DNA from: Symsagittifera roscoffensis | Taxonomy: Eukaryota > Xenacoelomorpha > Acoela > Convolutidae | DNA length: 64,000 nt | Direction: 5' to 3' | NCBI RefSeq assembly: GCF_963678635.1 | Contig: NC_087067.1 | Coordinates: 56,579,964 to 56,643,963 of the forward strand | Shown: positions 21,423-32,545 of the stretch, piece after piece | How the letters are laid out: every line of letters starts with the position of its first letter | Numbering within the stretch: the first letter of the stretch is position 1 | Position numbers and translations under genes: made by a program | The notes under the pieces: model-generated | What the model was told of the DNA's origin: nothing | The model's database searches: none | The model's input: the letters and a program-made list of their open reading frames with translations, nothing else

Positions 21423-23338
21423 CTATACTGGTAGCTTCCGCAGCTTCGCGACTGGGCGTATGTATTCACCAGTTGTGGTCTTCACTTTTACCACTCGAAC
21501 AATCAAGTCATTTCCAGGATAAACTTCTATGATTCGTCCAGTTTTCCATTCTAGCGGTCGTTCATTGTCTTCGGCAAGTAGGACTAGGTTGCCAACTTTA
21601 AATTCTGGGCCATCCGTGAACCATTTTTTCCGTATTTGTAGCGTTATGAGGTAATCCCTTTTCCAAACTTTCCAGAAATCCTTGATCATATTCTGTAATA
21701 GTCGATATCGTACATTGGTTGAAACTTGGATGTCAGCAGAGGGAAGAGTTAGCAATGATTCCCCTATCAGAAAATGAGCGGGTGTCAGCGGAGTTGGGTC
21801 CTTAGGATCACTTGACATTGGATACAATGGTCGTGAGTTTAAGACAGCTTCAATTTGATTAAGAATTGTAAGAAATTCTGCAAAACTGAGACGTTGCAGT
21901 CCAATAACTTTTCGCATATGTCTCTTCATACTTTCTACAGCTGCTTCACAGAGTCCTCCGAAGTGAGGAGCACGTGGAGGGATGGTGACCCATTCAGTTC
22001 GTTGGCTGTTGACGAAACTAACAACTGATTTGTCCGTTCCATTTTTGTCGAGCAGTTCCTTGATTTTGATCAGATCATTTCGAGCCCCGATAAAATCGCT
22101 TCCATTGTCACTTAAGATCTTCTCAGGTTTACCACGGCGTGCAGTAAATCGTTTCAATGGAAGGATGTATGCTTCTTCGGTTAGACGAGTAACCATTTCC
22201 AAATGAATAGCTTTTGTCGCGAGACAAACAAAGATGGCAACATAAATTTTTGAGACATCTGCTTCCTTAATTTCAAAGGGACCAGCAAAGTCTATTCCAC
22301 ATTGAGCAAATGGTTTTGCGGTCATTATTCTTTCTGTAGGAAGATTAGCCATGAATTGAGAAGTAGGTTGCTGACTAAATCGGACACATCTCATGCATCT
22401 TCTAATGAACTGTCGAACTAGATCACGGCCTCCGATTATCCAAATTTCCTCTCTCATTGTGTTCAGTACTAATTGCCCCCCGCCATGAAGAGTATCTTCA
22501 TGATATTTGCGTATAAGTAGGGATACTAAATCAGATTTTTCCGAAACGAGTATTGGAAACTTCTTGTCTGTTGGGTAGTTCGATAGTGAAAGTCTGCCTC
22601 CAACTCTTAGTAGATCGTAATTCTTGTCGAAAAACGGACTAAGATTGAGTAGTTTCGATGTTTTACTCAGCTCCCTTTTCACCTTCAGACAATTTAGCTC
22701 TGATTTGAAGTGTTTTTCTTGGTCTAAACGAAGAGTTAGCATTTTTGCCATGATTCTATTTTTAGGACTAAGACAATCTTCTTCAAGTTGTACATCAGAT
22801 GTCCGCTTAGATCTGAGCCGCTTCCGATAGTTTGTCGATATTCTATGCTTAAGATGTTGAACAAATGATAGTAAATAGCATGCGATGCGTACTGTCTTGT
22901 TCCAAGTGCTGTAGTCCTTTAAACGAAAAATTCCATCCGTCATTTCTTCGTTTTGAGCATGATTTGCGAGAACAGTTCGAATTTGTTCACTTTCTGCATT
23001 AGTCTTGGCTTTGACGGTTCGTTTTTCAGGTGCTTCAACTAGAGATGGTTGTAGGTTGGGCCAGTGCCTTTCATCCTTGGTCAGCCAATCTGGTCCATTC
23101 CACCAGAGTGAGGAAGATATTAATGTGTCAGCTAATACACCACGAGAGGCTAAATCAGCTGGATTTACTGCTGTTGGCACGTGTTTCCAACCACTTCTGG
23201 GTAGGGTCTCTTGTATTTGTGAAATTCTGTTTGCAAAAAAAGTGTTCCACGTTCTTGGAAGTTGAGCAAGCCATTGCAAGACAATTGTTGAATCAGTCCA
23301 GGCGTGTGAAGTTATCTCAACAGATTTGTTTTCCTCAA
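21423..23338 (-). pseudogene. pol: BEL element 2 RNase H end, integrase and C-terminal domain
   Basis: This is the longest intact piece, about 630 residues. It begins with the RNase H block WTDSTIVLQWL and PTAVNPADLASRGV. The integrase has its zinc domain (HEDTLHGGG...CMRCVRF) and an intact DDE core (CGIDFAGPF, LSDNGSDF, GGLCEAAVESMKRH). The C-terminal DUF5641-type region includes FKVGNLVLLAEDNERPLEWK. The natural stop is at 21423. Integrase inserts the cDNA copy into chromosomes. Confidence 0.9.
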
Positions 23339-23637
23339 AATTGAATGAACTGATTTAAGAAGTTTGGTAGCTAAACTTGCACCGCAGAGCTCTAATTTGG
23401 GAACAGAGATTGCGTTGACCGGAGCAACCTTTGTTTTGGAGGTCAGTAGATACGCAAAGGTTTTGCCATCATCATCTGTAATTCTTGCATAGATTGCGGC
23501 TGCATATGCTTTTTCGGAAGCATCACAGAATACGTGAAATTGTACCTCCTTTATTGGATGTGAGCTCATAGATCTTGGTATCTGTAGTTCCAGTAGTTGA
23601 GGCAATGTTCCGGTGAGCTCATACCATTTTCCGTGGT
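23338..23637 (-). pseudogene. pol: BEL element 2 RNase H, first part
   Basis: HVFCDASEKAYAAAIYAR supplies the first RNase H aspartate, and VPKLELCGASLATKL the glutamate. A second frameshift near 23338 is needed to continue into EITSHAWTDSTIVLQWL, the block with the next aspartate. Confidence 0.83.
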
Positions 23638-24099
23638 TTCCTGATCGACTTCAGAATCCCAATCAAAACCTTGGACCCATAGCTGTTGCATGAGACATTT
23701 GAAATTGATGATGAATGGAGCTAGCCATCCCATCGGATCAAACAATTTTGAAATTGTGGACAGAAGAGTCCTCTTTGTAAACAGTTTCAGCTCTGATAAG
23801 GCAGTTGAAAAACAAAAGATGTCCTTATTGGGCTTCCAACTGACTCCTAGCGCCTTGATTTTGTATTCGTCAGAGAAAAGTTCCAGCACATCCGATTTTT
23901 CGCGGAGATGTTCTGGCAATCCTTCAATTATTTTAGCATTGCTTGAAGTCCATTTTCGTAGAGGGAATTCATGAGAGTTCAGCTCTTCGCATAAATCAGA
24001 GATGAGTCTTTCTGCTTCATGCTTATCATTAGTGCCACCAAGAAAGTCGTCTACATAGAAACAATTTTTGAGACTATCTTTGACCATTGGGTTCTTAGA
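23637..24099 (-). pseudogene. pol: BEL element 2 reverse transcriptase, catalytic YVDD part
   Basis: The segment opens with MVKDSLKNCFYVDDFLGG, holding the RT catalytic YVDD, and continues with LRKWTSSN, ALGVSWKPNKD and DPMGWLAPF, typical of BEL/Pao. A one-base frameshift near 23637 (before WYELTGTLPQLLEL) carries the reading frame into the RNase H segment. Confidence 0.85.
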
Positions 24100-25155
24100 T
24101 TAATCTGCTACTTCATTGAGGCATCTTGTTGAGTGAAAAGCTGACGAAGCTATTCCATATGTAACACGTGTCATCTTGAGATGCTTGATTTCATCCGATT
24201 TATTTGATCTCCAAAGTATGCGATGGAAATCCTTCGATTTGTCCTCTAGAGCAACTTGTCGGTACATTTTTGCAATATCTGCTGATAAACCAATTGGGTA
24301 GAACCTGAAGCGCATGATTATTGAGTAGAGGTCGTCTTGTACCGTGGGACCAACCATCAAAGTGTCGTTGAGTGATTGTCCGGTTGATGTTGTTGCAGAT
24401 CCGTCGAAAACTACACGTAGCTTTGTGGTAGTAGAATCTTCCTTGAAAACGCAGTGATGTGGCAGATAATATACGCTATCAACTGGCTTTTCGATTTCTC
24501 CAGGCGGTATGTACTCCATATGCCCCATATCGAGAAATTCGTCTATGAATGCGGTATAGCGATCTTTTAGTTCTGGATTCTGTTCCAGTCGTCGCTCGAG
24601 ATAATTGAATCTGAGTTTTGCTTGTGCTAAACTGTCGCCAAGTTGACTTTTGGGCTTGAAAGGCAGCTGCACGGTGAATCGTCCATTTTGTAGTATGGTT
24701 GTTTCCTTAAAGTGAGATTCACATCGATCTTCTTCTGTTGTTGTCTTTTTGAAATCAGGAATTTCTTCTAATTCCCAAAATTTCCTTAGACTATCGTCAA
24801 TAGACACATAAAATGACTTGAAGAAGGTTGTTGGAGGACCGGGAGTTCGGCCGCTAATCATCCAACCAAATAGAGTGTCACGTGCATAAAGCTTGTCTGT
24901 AAGCTTAATCTTTCCGCAGCCAACAATGTCGTTGTAGACATCACAGCCTAGGATTATATCGATTTCCTTTGGTTTATCAAAGTCTGGGTCCGAGAGCTTA
25001 AGACGTATGATATCCAAACTGTTCGGTATATTCAACCGTTCTCTGGGCAGGTAGCCAGAAAGTTTTTGAAGAGTGAAGGCTTCAATATGTAGAGATTGAT
25101 TCTGAGAATCCTTTGTTTCCAGATTGACAGAACCAGATTTCACAGTTTTTGCTCC
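24100..25155 (-). pseudogene. pol: BEL element 2 protease end and reverse transcriptase fingers/palm
   Basis: The content includes DIILGCDVYNDIV (protease), FGWMISGR, the connecting LERRLEQNPELKDRYTAFI, and RT blocks VYYLPHHCVFK, KLRVVFDGSA, IGLSADIAKMYRQVAL (catalytic Asp) and RVTYGIASSAFHSTRCL. A TAA at 24100 after NEVAD interrupts it; the next codons continue the RT in frame. Confidence 0.87.
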
Positions 25156-26016
25156 TCAGCCAACTCGAGTTAGTTGAAGAGTCAATTTCTTGATTGGAAG
25201 CTTGAGTCGGTTAGCACAGCTGTTTGTAACGAAACTGCTTTCAGATCCGCTGTCCAGTAAGGCTCGACAATTGTGATAACTTGCAGTTTTCACCTCAATT
25301 AGTACAGTTCCCAGCATGGTAGTGGCACCGGTAGTACTCCCGGGACCCGCCAACTTATTTTCAGGTCCCGGTTGCTTGTTTGGGTCTGTATGGATGTGAA
25401 GTAACGAGTGATGACCCTTTCGACAGGTTTGGCACGTTGACTTCGATTTGCACTCATGATTTTGGTGTCCAAGGGACAGGCAATTGAAGCATAATCGCTT
25501 TGATTTGGCTTCTTGTCTTCTATTGGAAATAGACATTTCCTGAAATTTTGTGCATTGATACACGCGGTGATCACCACTGCAGCATGGGCAGATGATCGTC
25601 TTAGCAGAGTTCGTGTGGTATGTCTGTACCTTGTCATCTTTCTTAGAGTTTCCAGATTGGTCTGAACTTCCTTGATGATTTTTTCTATGAATTGAAGGTA
25701 ACTGGAGGTCCTTCGTAGCTTCTAGGGCGCGAGATCGTTCCTCCAAGAACTTCTTCAACTGTTTGATTTTCGGCACGTCACTTCCCGCGCAGGAAAGTTC
25801 CCATTGTCTTCTAGTTTCAGGATCTAATTTCTTGGCCAAAACGTGAACCCAGATCAAATCGCATTGATCAATTTTTAGTCCAAGTCCTGTCAGTGCCATC
25901 GTGTTTTCCGTGTAGGTGTTAATCAAGCGACGTATTGCAGCGGATGACTCATGCTTCATTGGAGTGAATTCAAAAATTGTTTCCAAGTGAGCGTGTGAGA
26001 TCATCTTGACATCAGC
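25156..26016 (-). pseudogene. gag-pol: BEL element 2 gag C-terminus, zinc knuckles and protease
   Basis: This continues the capsid region in the same frame (ISHAHLETIFEFTPMKHESS). Two or three Cys/His motifs follow (CPCCSGDHRVYQC, CFNCLSLGHQNHEC, CQTCRKGHHSLLH), then the aspartic protease with an intact LLDSGSESSFV active-site loop. It closes at TGA 25156 after LTRVG, while the following sequence stays in frame. Confidence 0.85.
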
Positions 26017-26673
26017 TTATCGATCCTTTAGAAGTTCCCTTGCGACTGAGTAGTTCGCGCTTGTAGTAGGCAAGTGGGATAGCAAACGAAACGGTTCATC
26101 CTTGAGGGCACCCTTTAGGTATTTCTGAACATCAGACAGCGATGCATTTGAGTGAACTGCTCCATCAAAGGAATCTAAGAAAGGTAGCCATTGATCATAC
26201 CTTCCGCTAAATGCTGGCGAATTCAGTTTCGGCAACTTCAGCCAAGTATCTTGGTTTCGGCCAGCACCACGTTGGGAAGTGGATTTGTAGGATCCTGTTC
26301 CGCTTGCGCTGTCGTCATCTTTGACCGATTCAGTTGAATATTTTCATCGGTCATCTAAAATAGTTGTGATCATTTCCATCAAACAATCTACTTGAAGGTA
26401 GATTTTCTCAGCTTCTTCCAATTCAACTTCAAATGCATCTTCATCGTCGTTTAGAACATTTGAAATTTGCTGATTAAGCTCTTCCAGGTCCTTTTTCTTT
26501 CGTTCGCACATAGTTCCAATTTCCTTGTAGGTTAGAGCAGATGCCTCTTTGTTGAAGATTGCTGAGACGGCATTTTCCGATCGGGTAATGACACCGATGT
26601 TAGCACTTCTTGGTCGCTTCAAAGCAGAAAGTGTGAGCGTCACGTTGCTCATGTCACTAGCAGGTGATGACAT
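26017..26673 (-). pseudogene. gag: BEL element 2 gag, N-terminal half
   Basis: The frame starts with ATG at 26673 (MSSPASDMSNVTLTLSALKR). It has a coiled coil rich in Glu/Lys (CERKKKDLEELNQQISNVL) and an acidic helix, then TGA (26344) after TTILDDR. The same frame continues with the start of the DUF1759 capsid region (KLPKLNSPAFSGRYDQWLPF, about 26240) and closes with TAA (26017) after LLKDR, where the family usually has Tyr. Compared with the copy at 29669-30016 it lacks 18 bp (six codons) in the coiled coil. Confidence 0.8.
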
Positions 26674-26714
26674 TTTTAACTTTCCTCTTTGTTTCTAATC
26701 TTTGGTTCGTTCGT

Positions 26715-26735
26715 GAGTCGCGTTGCACCAAAAAT
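26715..26735 (-). other. Primer-binding site and LTR edge of BEL element 2
   Basis: On the minus strand, GCACAACA (LTR-like CA end at 26735) is followed by four T, then TGGTGCAACGCGACTC (26730-26715), a TGG-initiated tRNA primer site. Gag starts about 40 bases further on. The other LTR boundary is not defined. Only about 155 bp separate this point from the stop codon of nucleoplasmin copy A, so the LTR is short or the insertion lies in that gene's 3' UTR. Confidence 0.5.
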
Positions 26736-26891
26736 GTTGTGCAGCAGAAGTTGGGAAACGAAAAATCACCAATCCGACTGAATAAAACTAGTGATTCGCA
26801 AAGAGTGTAAATTATTTCATGAGTTATAGATAGACGTCAATTGATTTTTGTTAAATGCGGTTTAAATAAGTAAATCAGTTCAATCGTAGAT

Positions 26892-27594
26892 TTAGTTCAA
26901 GTAAAAAGCTGAGATGTCTATTTTAGGCTTCAACATCAGTAGTTGAAGATGCTGAAAAAAACTAATATTTAACCCAAATATAAGTGAGGCTACCTTTGGT
27001 TCTTCAATTTCCTTCTTCATAGCAGGAGGAGATTTCTCCGCTTTCTCTGGGCCTTCGCCTTCTCTGTCTTCTTCATCGGTCTCGATGATTTTCTTCTTGG
27101 TCCCAGCTACTTTCACCAATTTCACAGGAGAAGCCTCGCTTTCTTCGTTCATATCTTCTTCATCGTCCATTTTTCGCATCATCCATGTCATTGACAAACT
27201 TGGTACTCTGAGTTCCCATGACGTACACTGGACCATTTCCTTTTTTGAGAACAAGCTTGAAGTCTTCGGAGGTTTTCAGCTGGATTTGAATAGTGTCCGT
27301 CACTCCTGGTGTAACAGACTAACATTGTAAAGACATGCTTCATAAATATTGGTTACTATGAAACGATTGCCTCACACACCTTTCTGCAGGACACAAAAAA
27401 ACACTGCTGACATCTTCTCCATCAACGTCCGTATACTCTATGTTTACAACATTCAGCTCATATTCTTTGCTGCTATCACCAAGGAAAACATTACTGAAGC
27501 TTAAAATGCGATCATCTTCGTCGTCACTTGAAGCCCATTCTTTAACTTTGTTGGCCTTGTCAAGAGTCGCACTCCAGAGATAAAATGTTTCCAT
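26892..27594 (-). pseudogene. Nucleoplasmin-like histone chaperone, copy A (frameshifted)
   Basis: The arrangement is that of copy B (30235-30936), about 3.34 kb away and nearly identical. The start is ATG 27594 (METFYLWSATLDKANK), with an intron near 27305-27380. The second exon is damaged: the bases at about 27170-27174 are one longer than in copy B (CATTTTTCGCAT against CATACTCGCAT). This throws the acidic tail out of frame relative to the core. Unless the difference is a sequencing error, the product loses either its core or its acidic tract. Confidence 0.6.
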
Positions 27595-29200
27595 TGCACT
27601 GGATATCAAACTCACTTAAATATGAAAACAAACAGTGTTGCATCGAGCTTTTCATGTACGCTAACAGGAAGACCATTTAAAAACGAGAAAGAATGTTAGT
27701 CGTTCCAACCGTAACACACGGCGAGAGAAAAAAGCAGAACACGAAAGAACAATAAAAGGCCTTAACAACGAAAAAGTGCTGCGAAGGAGGGTCAAAATAT
27801 TTTAGAAATTTTCTATTTTCAAATTTTCGATTGAAGAGTGAATATTTCTCAGAAATAAGAGAAACGGCCATTTTGACACCACCAACTAGAGTGGAAAACA
27901 TTCGCACGTTAATACGAGAAAACGAAGCCTCTTATCGTGACAATCACGCACGATAAGACTCTTAGCAGAAGAAGATAGTGGGAAAGGAGGCTTCAGTGGG
28001 GAAAGGAATATTGAGGAGAACCCTCCCGTGCCACGAATTGAAGGCAATAACGACGTTATTACAAAGAGAACACGGAAGCGGAGACTTGGTCCCCCAGAGA
28101 CTGATATATGGTGAAAGACTGTAGTAAAATAACGTTTTAGCTACTCTGATGCTATAAACGTTTGAATTGACACCGTTATTATCTGATATTTTAGAGTATG
28201 AGCAGCTAGAAAGAGGAAAGGGTCAATCCGTCTCCAATGGATTTAATATAGAACTGTCACACAAAAACATTATAAAATAGGATATTCGAGCCGTATTTTC
28301 AATAGCAATCACGTGGTCTGAGGATCCGAGACTCATCTAAGTGGTTGTGTTCGCATATAAACGAAATGTTATCAAAAGTCGTTTGACTGATGGCCTGAAA
28401 ATAGTAACTTTTACTTAGCCCCAAACAGACCAGAAAATCAACTGGCTAGGTCGGGACGGCAAAAAACGAGTAGAATTAAGGTAACTGACGCCTGCCAGTC
28501 GTTAATAGGTACTTTTTCTATGCTCCGTCGCTGTGTAGTATTCGGGCGAATGTTACATAGGCGTTTTTATGGCGCTCTTGGGTGGGCCTGTTAAAGGCAT
28601 AAGACCATCATGATCAGCAAACGTTTCAGCGACGAACCCTCCGCTCCGCGCGTATGCCCGAGTTAGAGGCCTTAAGGACCTTTATTGTGCTAGAGAGAGG
28701 GTGCGTACCCTCCGCCTAGTACTATTCAGCTTTTTAACTTAGTTAAGACCGAAAATTCCGGGGGCCGGAGGTTTAGGTGGGAAATCTAGAGCCCGCTTGT
28801 CCCGAGGTTCCAGGACATAAAACATTTATAGATAAAGCGTAAAACCAAACAAAAATAGTGTATAACCAAGGAAAAGTCAAAAATAGATTTATTTAAAAAC
28901 AAAAAAGTACAAAAAACAGTAAGAAATCCAAAAAAGACCAAAAACAGTAAAAAACATAAAATGACAGTTTATATGTTATTTCAGGACGACATGTGATCTG
29001 ACCTTCTTTTTTGTTGTTGTTTCAGATTGTTTTATATCATTTCTGATAAAATGATTGTGTGTTTCGGTGAAGGGTTGGGTACCCTCCCTTGAGTGTAATT
29101 TGAGTATTGAGCACGTTAATGGTGATTTTGCCGGTGACCACTCAACAGGGACATCAGGGACAACATCCACAACGACTGTTGGGTATCTTTGAAACAATTT
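27595..29200. other. Upstream region of nucleoplasmin copy A, no clear gene
   Basis: This should hold the promoter and 5' UTR of the minus-strand nucleoplasmin copy. A perfect inverted repeat TCTTATCGTG...CACGATAAGA lies at about 27931-27959 and is kept in all copies. Several ACCCTCC/GGAGGGT words occur. The segment at 28976-29195 is open on the minus strand (FQRYPTVVVDVVPDVPVEW) and is repeated at 32318 and 36263; I do not recognise it. Confidence 0.45.
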
Positions 29201-30078
29201 TAGTCCAAGTCCTGTCAGTGCCATCGTGTTTTCCGTGTAGGTGTTAATCAAGCGACGTATTGCAGCGGATGACTCATGCTTCATTGGAGTGAATTCAAAA
29301 ATTGTTTCCAAGTGAGCGTGTGAGATCATCTTGACATCAGCTTATCGATCCTTTAGAAGTTCCCTTGCGACTGAGTAGTTCGCGCTTGTAGTAGGCAAGT
29401 GGGATAGCAAACGAAACGGTTCATCCTTGAGGGCACCCTTTAGGTATTTCTGAACATCAGACAGCGATGCATTTGAGTGAACTGCTCCATCAAAGGAATC
29501 TAAGAAAGGTAGCCATTGATCATACCTTCCGCTAAATGCTGGCGAATTCAGTTTCGGCAACTTCAGCCAAGTATCTTGGTTTCGGCCAGCACCACGTTGG
29601 GAAGTGGATTTGTAGGATCCTGTTCCGCTTGCGCTGTCGTCATCTTTGACCGATTCAGTTGAATATTTTCATCGGTCATCTAAAATAGTTGTGATCATTT
29701 CCATCAAACAATCTACTTGAAGGTAGATTTTCTCAGCTTCTTCCAATTCAACTTCAAGTGCATCTTCATCGTCGTTTAGAACATTTGAAATTTGCTGATT
29801 AAGCTCTTCCAGGTCCTTTTTCTTTCGTTCGCACATCGTGAGATTGGCCTTGAGAGTTCCAATTTCCTTGTAGGTTAGAGCAGATGCCTCTTTGTTGAAG
29901 ATTGCTGAGACGGCATTTTCCGATCGGGTAATGACACCGATGTTAGCACTTCTTGGTCGCTTCAAAGCAGAAAGTGTGAGCGTCACGTTGCTCATGTCAC
30001 TAGCAGGTGATGACATTTTTAACTTTCCTCTTTGTTTCTAATCTTTGGTTCGTTCGTGAGTCGCGTTGCACCAAAAAT
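29201..30078 (-). pseudogene. gag: Second copy of the BEL element 2 gag 5' part, created by segmental duplication
   Basis: The gag N-terminus (start 30016) and the beginning of the capsid domain are repeated, with the same TGA after TTILDDR and the same TAA after LLKDR as in the original. The copy ends abruptly at about 29201 inside LTGLGLK, where it is fused in frame to unrelated sequence (LFQRYPTVVV), making a chimeric frame. It keeps six codons (LKANLT region) missing from the copy at 26344-26673. Confidence 0.8.
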
Positions 30079-30234
30079 GTTGTGCAGCAGAAGTTGGGAA
30101 ACGAAAAATCACCAATCCGACTGAATAAAACTAGTGAATCGCAAAGAGTGTAAACTATTTCATGAGTTATAGATAGACGTCAATTGATTTTTGTTAAATG
30201 CGGTTTAAATAAGTAAATCAGTTCAATCGTAGAT

Positions 30235-30936
30235 TTAGTTCAAGTAAAAAGCTGAGATGTCTATTTTAGGCTTCAACATCAGTAGTTGAAGATGCTGAAA
30301 AAAACTAATATTTAACCCAAATATAAGTGAGGCTACCTTTGGTTCTTCAATTTCCTTCTTCATAGCAGGAGGAGATTTCTCCGCTTTCTCTGGGCCTTCG
30401 CCTTCTCTGTCTTCTTCATCGGTCTCGATGATTTTCTTCTTGGTCCCAGCTACTTTCACCAATTTCACAGGAGAAGCCTCGCTTTCTTCGTTCATATCTT
30501 CTTCATCGTCCATACTCGCATCATCCATGTCATTGACAAACTTGGTACTCTGAGTTCCCATGACGTACACTGGACCATTTCCTTTTTTGAGAACAAGCTT
30601 GAAGTCTTCGGAGGTTTTCAGCTGGATTTGAATAGTGTCCGTCACTCCTGGTGTAACAGACTAACATTGTAAAGACATGCTTCATAAATATTGGTTACTA
30701 TGAAACGATTGCCTCACACACCTTTCTGCAGGACACAAAAAAACACTGCTGACATCTTCTCCATCAACGTCCGTATACTCTATGTTTACAACATTCAGCT
30801 CATATTCTTTGCTGCTATCACCAAGGAAAACATTACTGAAGCTTAAAATGCGATCATCTTCGTCGTCACTTGAAGCCCATTCTTTAACTTTGTTGGCCTT
30901 GTCAAGAGTCGCACTCCAGAGATAAAATGTTTCCAT
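30235..30936 (-). CDS. Nucleoplasmin-like histone chaperone, copy B (apparently intact)
   Basis: The first exon starts at ATG 30936 (METFYLWSATLDKANK) and gives the N-terminal strands of the nucleoplasmin core, including EYELNVVNIEYTD. The next exon gives GVTDTIQIQLKTSEDFKLVL and KKGNGPVYVMGTQ, the conserved GPVY strand of the core, then the acidic tract (DDEEDMNEESEAS), a basic patch (KVAGTKKKI) and a second acidic stretch. The first intron lies between about 30720 and 30650; donors and acceptors allow more than one join, so its exact ends are unsettled. A 42-nt GT-AG segment at 30295-30336 may be a second intron; being a multiple of three, it leaves the frame open either way. Proteins of this family form pentamers that bind histones in nuclei and eggs. 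Length (about 190 residues) fits invertebrate members. Confidence 0.7.
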
Positions 30937-31029
30937 TGCACTGGATATCAAACTCACTTAAATATGAAAACAAACAGTGTTGCATCGAGCTTTTCATGTA
31001 CGCTAACAGGAAGACCATTTAAAAACGAG

Positions 31030-32545
31030 AAAGAATGTTAGTCGTTCCAACCGTAACACACGGCGAGAGAAAAAAGCAGAACACGAAAGAACAATAAAAG
31101 GCCTTAACAACGAAAAAGTGCTGCGAAGGAGGGTCAAAATATTTTAGAAATTTTCTATTTTCAAATTTTCGATTGAAGAGTGAATATTTCTCAGAAATAA
31201 GAGAAACGGCCATTTTGACACCACCAACTAGAGTGGAAAACATTCGCACGTTAATACGAGAAAACGAAGCCTCTTATCGTGACAATCACGCACGATAAGA
31301 CTCTTAGCAGAAGAAGATAGTGGGAAAGGAGGCTTCAGTGGGGAAAGGAATATTGAGGAGAACCCTCCCGTGCCACGAATTGAAGGCAATAACGACGTTA
31401 TTACAAAGAGAACACGGAAGCGGAGACTTGGTCCCCCAGAGACTGATATATGGTGAAAGACTGTAGTAAAATAACGTTTTAGCTACTCTGATGCTATAAA
31501 CGTTTGAATTGACACCGTTATTATCTGATATTTTAGAGTATGAGCAGCTAGAAAGAGGAAAGGGTCAATCCGTCTCCAATGGATTTAATATAGAACTGTC
31601 ACACAAAAACATTATAAAATAGGATATTCGAGCCGTATTTTCAATAGCAATCACGTAGTCTGAGGATCCGAGACTCATCTAAGTGGTTGTGTTCGCATAT
31701 AAACGAAATGTTATCAAAAGTCGTTTGACTGATGGCCTGAAAATAGTAACTTTTACTTAGCCCCAAACAGACCAGAAAATCAACTGGCTAGGTCGGGACG
31801 GCAAAAAACGAGTAGAATTAAGGTAACTGACGCCTGCCAGTCGTTAATAGGTACTTTTTCTATGCTCCGTCGCTGTGTAGTATTCGGGCGAATGTTACAT
31901 AGGCGTTTTTATGGCGCTCTTGGGTGGGCCTGTTAAAGGCATAAGACCATCATGATCAGCAAACGTTTCAGCGACGAACCCTCCGCTCCGCGCGTATGCC
32001 CGAGTTAGAGGCCTTAAGGACCTTTATTGTGCTAGAGAGAGGGTGCGTACCCTCCGCCTAGTACTATTCAGCTTTTTAACTTAGTTAAGACCGAAAATTC
32101 CGGGGGCCGGAGGTTTAGGTGGGAAATCTAGAGCCCGCTTGTCCCGAGGTTCCAGGACATAAAACATTTATAGATAAAGCGTAAAACCAAACAAAAATAG
32201 TGTATAACCAAGGAAAAGTCAAAAATAGATTTATTTAAAAACAAAAAAGTACAAAAAACAGTAAGAAATCCAAAAAAGACCAAAAACAGTAAAAAACATA
32301 AAATGACAGTTTATATGTTATTTCAGGACGACATGTGATCTGACCTTCTTTTTTGTTGTTGTTTCAGATTGTTTTATATCATTTCTGATAAAATGATTGT
32401 GTGTTTCGGTGAAGGGTTGGGTACCCTCCCTTGAGTGTAATTTGAGTATTGAGCACGTTAATGGTGATTTTGCCGGTGACCACTCAACAGGGACATCAGG
32501 GACAACATCCACAACGACTGTTGGGTATCGTTGAAACAATTTTAG
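31030..32545. other. Upstream region of nucleoplasmin copy B, duplicate of 27690-29200
   Basis: The sequence is collinear with the region upstream of copy A, including the TCTTATCGTG/CACGATAAGA inverted repeat (about 31271-31300) and the unassigned minus-strand frame at 32318-32539. No gene is recognised. Confidence 0.5.

Larger units (their letters stand above)
21423..26735 (-). mobile_element. BEL/Pao LTR retrotransposon (element 2), inactivated
   Basis: On the minus strand the order from 26673 downward is gag, zinc knuckles, protease, RT, RNase H, integrase and C-terminal domain, with the final stop at 21423. It is a different BEL lineage from element 1: the protease loop is LLDSGSESSF, RT has YVDD and there is no upstream accessory ORF. 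Stops lie at about 26344, 26017, 25156 and 24100 and frameshifts near 23637 and 23338, so it is dead. The first 800 bp or so of its gag are copied again at 29201-30016. Confidence 0.9.
25876..32545. repeat. Tandem segmental duplication, two units of about 3.3 kb
   Basis: Unit A (25876-29200) and unit B (29201-32545) are collinear over their full length, with offset 3325 at the gag side and 3342-3343 after an 18-bp indel. I noticed only about half a dozen substitutions. Each unit carries the 5' part of BEL element 2 gag, its primer site and the complete nucleoplasmin-like gene with its upstream region. The junction near 29198 (CAATTTTAGT) shares a short TTTTAGT match with 25873-25879 and 32540-32546, consistent with microhomology-mediated duplication. 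Confidence 0.92.

Noticed and set aside
27677-27907. 76-codon minus-strand frame repeated at 31019-31249
   Set aside because: It lies in the presumed 5' region of the nucleoplasmin gene, is disrupted in the more diverged third copy and has no domain; its repetition is due to the duplication.
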